A stretch of 64,000 bases of DNA from Cryptomeria japonica. Taxonomy: Eukaryota; Streptophyta; Pinopsida; Cupressales; Cupressaceae. The translations under genes were made by a program, and so were the position numbers. Positions 58,113 to 64,000 of the stretch are shown piece after piece (the first letter of the stretch is position 1; each line of letters starts with the position of its first letter). The notes beneath the pieces were generated by a model, which searched no databases, was not told the DNA's origin, and saw only the letters and a list, made by a program, of their open reading frames with translations. The DNA is taken from positions 406,891,889 to 406,955,888 of the forward strand of contig NC_081408.1 in the NCBI RefSeq assembly GCF_030272615.1, read 5' to 3'.

Positions 58113-59250
58113 GATTGACCCTCCCAAGTAGAAGGGTATGACTGCTTATGGACAATAAAAATTAAAAAAATATCTTCTATCTTCCCTCACACACACTTGC
58201 ACACATTGCACAAATCGTCAACAATTTTGACCGTAATAGCAATCAAACTTCAATAATTCTGAATTGACAAACCTATAATCTGAAGAGATAAAAAATTGTT
58301 CGTGAATCTTGCCAAATCCTTTACTTTCAAATTGAGACTCTAAATGAATCTCACCACATTGACTAGGGAGGATCTCTCACCACCGTAGCCAATCTTCTTC
58401 GAGAGGGTTTCCGTCCTCAAAAAAGTTGAGACGAACAAAGTTTAATCTCCAAGAACCCTTAGGGTTTCACCAAAGAGAAATAAAAAAAATTACATAATGC
58501 CAAATGAGCCCCTAAAATGGCTTTTATATTCTTTCTCACCAAACATCTAGAAAGCACAATTTAAAATTCACTTTTTAATTAAAACTCCATTTTAGATCTA
58601 TAAAGACCTTTTTATTAAAATAATGATAATTTTGACTTGCAAGGTCCCATCTTTATGCTATGATTTAAAAAATTTCATCTCGCTTCCAACAAGCTATAAT
58701 ACTAAGGTTCTTTATAAATATTTTGAATAATATTAAGCTCCCTTAGAAAAATAATTAAAATAAAGCCATTAATGCACTTGTTTTGCAGAAACAACTAGGA
58801 AATCATCAAAATTTAAATATGATTGCACTAGAGCGATCCCAGTGATGAAAAATGACAAACAAAGTCAATTGGGTGACTTACTACAAATAGATGCTTTCTC
58901 CAAGATTTTTGGAGAACACACCAGAAATCAAAATTCACATTGGAAAGTGGCATATGAGTCCTCCAAATCATTTGAGCTTACCAGTAACATCAAATAACTC
59001 CTTTGATAATGTTGACACACACCTAGAAGGTCAATGGCAATTGCAATGCAAGAGAACTTGAAAATGGGGACATAAATGTCCTCCCTCCCCAAAGATTGCT
59101 TGTCCTCAAGCAATGCCTACACAACATTAGAATCACCAGACTGAACTGAACTACAACCACATATGATCCCAGGGTCCCACATCAATCTCAGAAAGAACCC
59201 ACAATGCTAACATTGCACCGCTCTAATTATAATTGTAAATCCATCATGCC
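58113..59250 (-). mobile_element. Family A LTR part and gypsy pol end
   Basis: 58150-59074 resembles the middle and end of family A (GGGTTTCCGTCCTCAAAA, AATTGGGTGACTTACTAC, CATCAAATAACTCC, GCAATGCAAGAGAACTTG) and ends GGGGACATA. Beyond it, the minus strand reads MLEDKQSLGREDIYVPIF across the border, a typical gypsy pol end and polypurine tract. The pieces are old and broken. Confidence 0.65.
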
Positions 59251-60543
59251 TAATCTACACTTTCCTCTCTTGTAACCCAATAATGTAACCATCATAAAAA
59301 CCGAACCTGAAATACTTGTAAGGAATGAAATGTATGCCACGAAACATCTCTTGCCAAAGCATCCCAGTGAATGTCCCATCTTTGGGAGATTAAGTGTTAT
59401 TTTATTCCTAAGGCTAAAATATATCAAAAAAGGAATTAAAATTAATTAATTATTATTATTGCCTAATATTTATTTAAAAGATAATATTTAATAATTGATT
59501 AAAGTGACTTAAGATAAAAGATTAATTAAAGTCACCAATTAGTAACAGTGCAAGAACGGAAGAAACTGAAATTAATAGTTATTTAAATGGCTTTGGGGAT
59601 TCAGGCTGGATATGGAATGATTTATAATTTCTTTATTTATTTGAGAGTTTTCTCAAATTGCAAACTCAGGTTGGAAGCCTGAGGAAACCATCTTTGGCAG
59701 TGAAGTGAGACTTATCTAGGTGATCTTGGAGGAGTCACTTAGGCTTCTCAGTTGGGGAGATTGCAGAATATGCGAAGTCTCCATTGGAGACAAATTCGTT
59801 GAATAAGGATATACAATTATCAGTTTTGAAGATTGCAGAGGTATTTATTAAATTTGCAATATAAAGACATTTGTAGGAATATTTTATAATTTTATGAATA
59901 AGGGTGACTTTCATAAGTTGGCGTGGAAATATTTTTATTGGTTGATTAATCTTTAATTATTTTGCTAGGAATATGACATCAAATAATTCATATGTTGGTG
60001 TGGGAATACAGACAAGTTGGTTGTTGTAGTTTCCTTTGTATTCATGGTGTAAGATTATAATATTGGCGTTTGGGTTTCTCTATGTTGAATTTGTTAGAAT
60101 GTGTTGATGTTTTGTCATTGATGTCGAATTTAGAGATCCATACCTGTACACATCTGTATATTTGTTCTAGTTGTTTCAACGATCAACAATCATATGCAAA
60201 CACAAGAAAAATCCAATCCATCAGTATCTTGTTTAAAGACAAGAATGATCGTATTACTTACAAGAATAGATTGTAATGATCATATTTCTAATTTTTTTTT
60301 GAAGTATCGGGAGATTCTATGTTTTCAAAATTCAATGTTTGTTTTTGGGAGTTCAATAAAGACAATGCTTATAATTTTGCTTCGATTTCTTCTTCATTCT
60401 ATTTCTATTTGCCGTGACAGTATGGTTTGCTTGCACCAAAAAATATGGTTGATTTGTATCGTTATTGTATCTCTATAGCGAATATAGATAAGTCTTATAC
60501 ACTGGGCATAGATAAGTATGAGCAACATTGAGAACACTCCAAA
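59251..60543 (+). mobile_element. LTR-like sequence related to LTR C
   Basis: From about 59366 (TGAATGTCCCATC) the stretch has the same build as LTR C: a TTATTCC-type lead-in, AATTAATTAATTATT phrases, then AAAGTGACTTAAG and, near 59690, GGAGTCACTTAGG. The end is not clear. It probably represents an older or partial copy. A small frame at 60070-60276 is not recognised. Confidence 0.45.
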
Positions 60544-61372
60544 TGTAATGTGCCCTTTCTCTGAGTGATCACCTAGAAGAGATTATTAGCCTATTTTATT
60601 CCCGTGGGCTAATTAAATTAATGCAAGGGAATAAATTAATTAATTAAATGTTAAATAGTCCTTTGTCCTTGGGATTATTTATATTTAATTAATTAGTCAT
60701 ACTTTATTTTATAAAGTGACCTTATGATAATGCCAATGATAAATTATAAAGTAAAGTCACTTTTGGAGGGAAAAGTAAAAAAAAGGAAAGAAATAAAATG
60801 AAGTATTGCTTTTGAAAAGGAAAAGCATTATAAAAGGAGGAAAAAGTGAAATGAGGATTCATTTTTGAGTTGTTATTTTTGAAGAAACTTTTCCTTGAGA
60901 GCTTGAGAGCTTTAGCTTGCAGGTTCAGTAAACCCTAGGACATAAACCCTAGAGGTTTTGACTATTTGGACGAAAACCCAAACCAACTCACTTGGTGAAT
61001 ACATCTTAGGATTCACAGTTGCACACCATTGATCAGTTTTCATGGAGATTCGATGATCTATCTTGCAGATTTTCAGAGGGTTTGTTATTTTATGTATGGA
61101 GGCATTCCAAGTATGTGTTACTTGATGGCATCAAGCATTTTCTGATTTGTAATAGCAGCATGTGTTTGTAAACAACAATACATTTCTATATTAAAAGAAT
61201 ACGATTGGCTTATTTAGATTCTTTGTATTTCATTGATTGATTTCCTTGAAAATCTATATTGTTCAACTTGCATGTTTGCATGTCACAATATTACATAATG
61301 ATGAAACAAAACATGAGTAAAACCGAAAACCTAAATCAGATTTGAAACATTATCCAAGTCCGGGATATTTCA
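60544..61372 (+). mobile_element. LTR C (829 bp) with primer-binding site
   Basis: It begins TGTAATGTGCCC and ends CCGGGATATTTCA, followed by a single G and the primer-binding site TGGTATCGAAGC (61374-61385), close to the initiator Met type. So this is a 5' LTR of a plus-oriented element. It includes TATAAAAGGAGGAAAAAGTG near 60830 as a likely promoter box. Confidence 0.75.
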
Positions 61373-62316
61373 GTGGTATCGAAGCTAGTTTTCTTGCCAA
61401 CTTGTTGGGTTTGTCAGTGCATGTCAGAGATTCTAGTTGCATGTGAGCTAGCCACACTTGCATGTCAGTTTGGAGATAACCCATGATCTTTCATGTTGTT
61501 TCTTGTCAGTGCATGTCAGAGATTGTAGTTGCATGTGACCTAGCCGCTCTTGCATGTCAGTTTGGAGGTGACCCAGGATATTGCATGTTGTTTCCTATCA
61601 ATGCATGTCTTCTATTCAAACACTTAGATAGTTGCATGATCGTTTAGATCAGTTTTATGAAGTGGGTTTCTTTTGCATGCCATTTTGAGTAGTTTAGATT
61701 TGTGGGTTCGATTGCTTAGCAATTTTGATCAGTTCCAAAAGGTGGGTTTACTTTGCATGTCAGATTTGAGACTACCCAGATGTTTGCATGTCATTTTGGA
61801 GCCTTGCATGTTAGCGAATTAGAGTTGCATGCCAGTATTTGGCTCATGTGTGATAGTGAAAGAACTTAGAGGTATATTGTTGCTAAATAGCGCACTACAA
61901 GCATGGGTGATAGGCATGATGGTATTCATAGTCCATGACAGGATAAGTTGGATGGTCATATGAGGGTTTGAGAGCTTTAGCTACTACTTTGCAGCTGATT
62001 ATTCAGTCTTTGGATCATTTAGTTGGTTCTCTTGACAAGGTGGCTTTGGATAGGCCAAGGGACAGGCATGAAGACATGACAAACATGATCGGCGAGACAG
62101 GTCTCTTATAGTTGCAAGGAGCCATAGTAGGCGATCTAGATCACCTTTAGTTGTAGATAGTGAGAGTGGTTCCGTTCATGCAGAGAGGACAAATACACGC
62201 ACCATGGATAGATTGATGATGCCTACATTCTTGGCTAGAGATGATCGACCTGCAGTTAATGATACACTTGATGGTGTGGGATTCCAGGATAATGTCATGG
62301 CAGCTAGTGATGAGTG
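61373..62316 (+). mobile_element. Internal leader of the LTR C element, cut by LTR F
   Basis: It starts at the primer-binding site. TTGCATGTCAGTTTGGAG and GTCAGTGCATGTCAGAGATT recur (about 61420, 61510) as two similar units of about 100 bp. GCATGTC words recur more than ten times to 61830. 62000-62316 has short coding-like text without a firm domain. The rest of the element is interrupted by another LTR. Confidence 0.55.
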
Positions 62317-62628
62317 TGTTTGCCACATACGGGTAAACGATTAAATGCAGAAAGTAAATGCACAGAACATAATTGAAATATATTAAAGAACTAGTTTCTG
62401 TATTAATTCAACAGTCCATGTACATCAAGTGCTTATAACATTACACCCAGATACGACTATGATGATCCTACTTTGAAGGAAAGGTATGCAATATATAATA
62501 CCCGAAGGGGTACGACCAACTGTCGTGTCCAACTGCCCTTCGGGACGACTAACTGACTGCCGAGACTCATAATTACCGACGACAACATAACATAATACGA
62601 CAACATGACATAATGATTATTCCCAACA
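62317..62628 (-). mobile_element. LTR F (about 312 bp), minus orientation
   Basis: It begins TGTTTGCC and ends CCCAACA, a TGTT...AACA pair. Beyond it the minus strand has TCTTTTCTTGGGGGGATGATG, a polypurine-like tract at the end of a gypsy pol (DDFFSWGDDVV). So the LTR start lies at 62628. Confidence 0.6.
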
Positions 62629-63454
62629 ACATCATCCCCCCCAAGAAAAGAAGTCATCTCCGGACGACTTAATACAAAATAGAGATGACATTAAATAGAA
62701 CCAAGGTAGAGAACTGCAGGAACTGTTGACGCCAGTCGAGCCTGGAACTTATACACTTGCTGCGTCCTCGCCTGAAAACCCTTTTCTGCTACCATCGGAT
62801 GCTCAAGTGCGGATGTCACCATTAATGCTTCTGCAAGCAGTTCTTTTTTTCCTTGACATCACAGTCCTCCTATGCCTAAACCAAACTTGTCTGCAAGACA
62901 CGCTTTTTAGTCTCAGCCTCCACCAATTGCTACTCAAATGATACTGTCTCCCTAGCCAATTTGTCCTTGATAGCCACCCTGCCCTCTCGGCATCCAACTC
63001 CTGGGTACGTTGAGCTAAGTCTCACGCTACTACTGCTTCCAACTTGGTGGTCAACTCCTCCCGAGCCCTCTGTGCATCCACCAAGACAACCTCACGTCCA
63101 GTCGAGACATACTCCGAGTTCCTCAAAGCGTACCATTCATGCCTGGAAGTGGCCACAACCTTCTGGCACAAAGGCTAGGAGACACCTCAAATCCTCCATC
63201 ACACTCCCCAAAGGCTGATAACTGAACTGAATAAATCCCTGGTGCCGTACGACTTCACGTTCTTTTAATGCCTTCCTTCAAACTCTGTTTGTTTGCAACC
63301 TCCAAATCTGTCTCCCTCTACGACTTATGGCTTCCCTGCCAATGCTTAGCTTCAGGCTTCTTTCTCACAGTACGAAACAACCCCAACACTTACCGTGAAT
63401 TCTCGGATGCCCTTTGCCCAACTCCAAAAAGTGTATTGTAGCTCAAAAATAAAC
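62629..63454 (-). mobile_element. Internal remnant of the LTR F element
   Basis: The minus strand of 62940-63200 has Glu-, Arg- and Ala-rich helical sequence with heptad-like spacing (VDAQRAREELTTKLEAVVA, QELDAERAG). This suggests a coiled coil, as in some gag or accessory proteins. It is interrupted and not assigned to a family. 63200-63454 has no recognised feature. Confidence 0.4.
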
Positions 63455-63590
63455 CAGGGGTCTGGGGGCAGCGCCCCAATGGGGTCTAGGGGCAGTACCC
63501 CTCGCGGGGTCCGGGGACAGCGCCCCAGGTGCGCTCCCTATCGCAGTACAGGGCGGGGTCGAGGGGCAACACCCTCGCAGCCAACACCAA
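63455..63590 (+). repeat. GC-rich hairpin block, copy 3
   Basis: GGGGGCAGCGCCCC, GGGGCAGTACCCC and GGGGACAGCGCCCC are followed by CGCTCCCTATCGCAGTACAG and GGGCGGGGTCGAGGGGCA. It matches copies 1 and 2. Unlike those it is not next to recognised hAT sequence. Confidence 0.9.
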
Positions 63591-63801
63591 TTTAACACCT
63601 TTGGAACCACACGGAAGTCCATGGCACACATCATTTTTGTGATATTTTAAGATGCCAAAAACTTGCTTCTCCACTCTAATTTTTCAGTGTCCTGGCTCCA
63701 GACTCCATCGAATGACCATCGTTTATCCCTGCCGTGCCGTGGTATTTTCCCTTTCACCCTCTTGTAAACCGCTGTCGCCGTGCTCCTTCAGGCCTACGGA
63801 C
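63591..63801. other. Short stretch before the last LTR
   Basis: No gene or repeat recognised. Confidence 0.3.
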
Positions 63802-64000
63802 TGTAATGTCCCAAGCCCGTACAGAGGCTATGTGCCGGACGATGGAGTGAACCCGTACGGTGGCTAAGGTCACCCGAAGCTTGGTGCCGTACAGTGGCTA
63901 GGAAGGTCATACAGTGGATGAATACTTGTCGAGTTCCACCCTAGGCCGGTGACCACCGTCGACGGTGGTGCACCGTACGGGGTCCCACCGCACGGGGCCT
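63802..64000 (+). mobile_element. Start of an LTR running off the window
   Basis: It begins TGTAATGTCCCAAG, like families A and B, but is GC-rich. It repeats CCGTACGGTGGCTA / CCGTACAGTGGCTA-type words at least four times, then GGTCCCACCGCACGGGG. The end is outside the window. Confidence 0.6.

Overview
This window looks like nuclear DNA of a seed plant with a large, repeat-filled genome, most likely a gymnosperm such as a conifer. It is AT-rich, dense in nested LTR retrotransposons and hAT transposons, and holds one real host gene split by very long introns. The gymnosperm call is an inference from that architecture. No rRNA, tRNA, CRISPR or bacterial-type operon was seen.

The host gene is SHOC1 (ZIP2/SPO22 group), a meiotic crossover protein of the ZMM pathway, on the + strand. 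Three coding segments are well supported. Exon 1 (633-1187) carries the conserved N-terminus and five exact-length 54-bp repeats. The large exon (30983-33030) encodes the conserved middle region. A 208-bp exon (45941-46148) continues the same frame across a 12.9-kb intron. A fourth, very small exon near 30742-30785 is possible. The frame is open through about 937 codons, so the gene looks alive. Its 3' half was not found here and may lie beyond position 64000 or in exons too short to see.

Nearly all the rest is transposable-element strata inside the SHOC1 introns. Intron 1 (about 29.8 kb) holds a Copia reverse-transcriptase fossil (3.6-4.0 kb) and a Gag-only LTR element (4.4-11.9 kb). It also holds LTR debris (12-16.5 kb) and a 5.6-kb hAT (16515-22077) that was itself split by a non-coding LTR element (17205-21461). 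Next come a decayed gypsy gag fossil, a terminally complete 4.7-kb hAT (23186-27890) inserted into that fossil, and a third hAT derivative (about 28.9-30.05 kb). Intron 2 (33031-45940) holds an LTR with another LTR inside it, a LINE 3' end, a Copia integrase fossil, an LTR with the end of a gypsy pol, a tandem duplication and a GC-richer island. Downstream of 46148 are tandem duplications, a chain of nested LTRs around a fourth hAT derivative, and further LTR elements to the window end.

The most unusual signals are four. (1) The tandem SHOC1 repeats each end in a potential splice donor in the same phase. (2) The complete hAT carries about 1.3 kb of a palindromic satellite upstream of its transposase. 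(3) Three separate hAT copies share an in-frame TAG at the conserved Trp of the dimerisation motif. (4) A GC-rich hairpin block recurs three times in different contexts.
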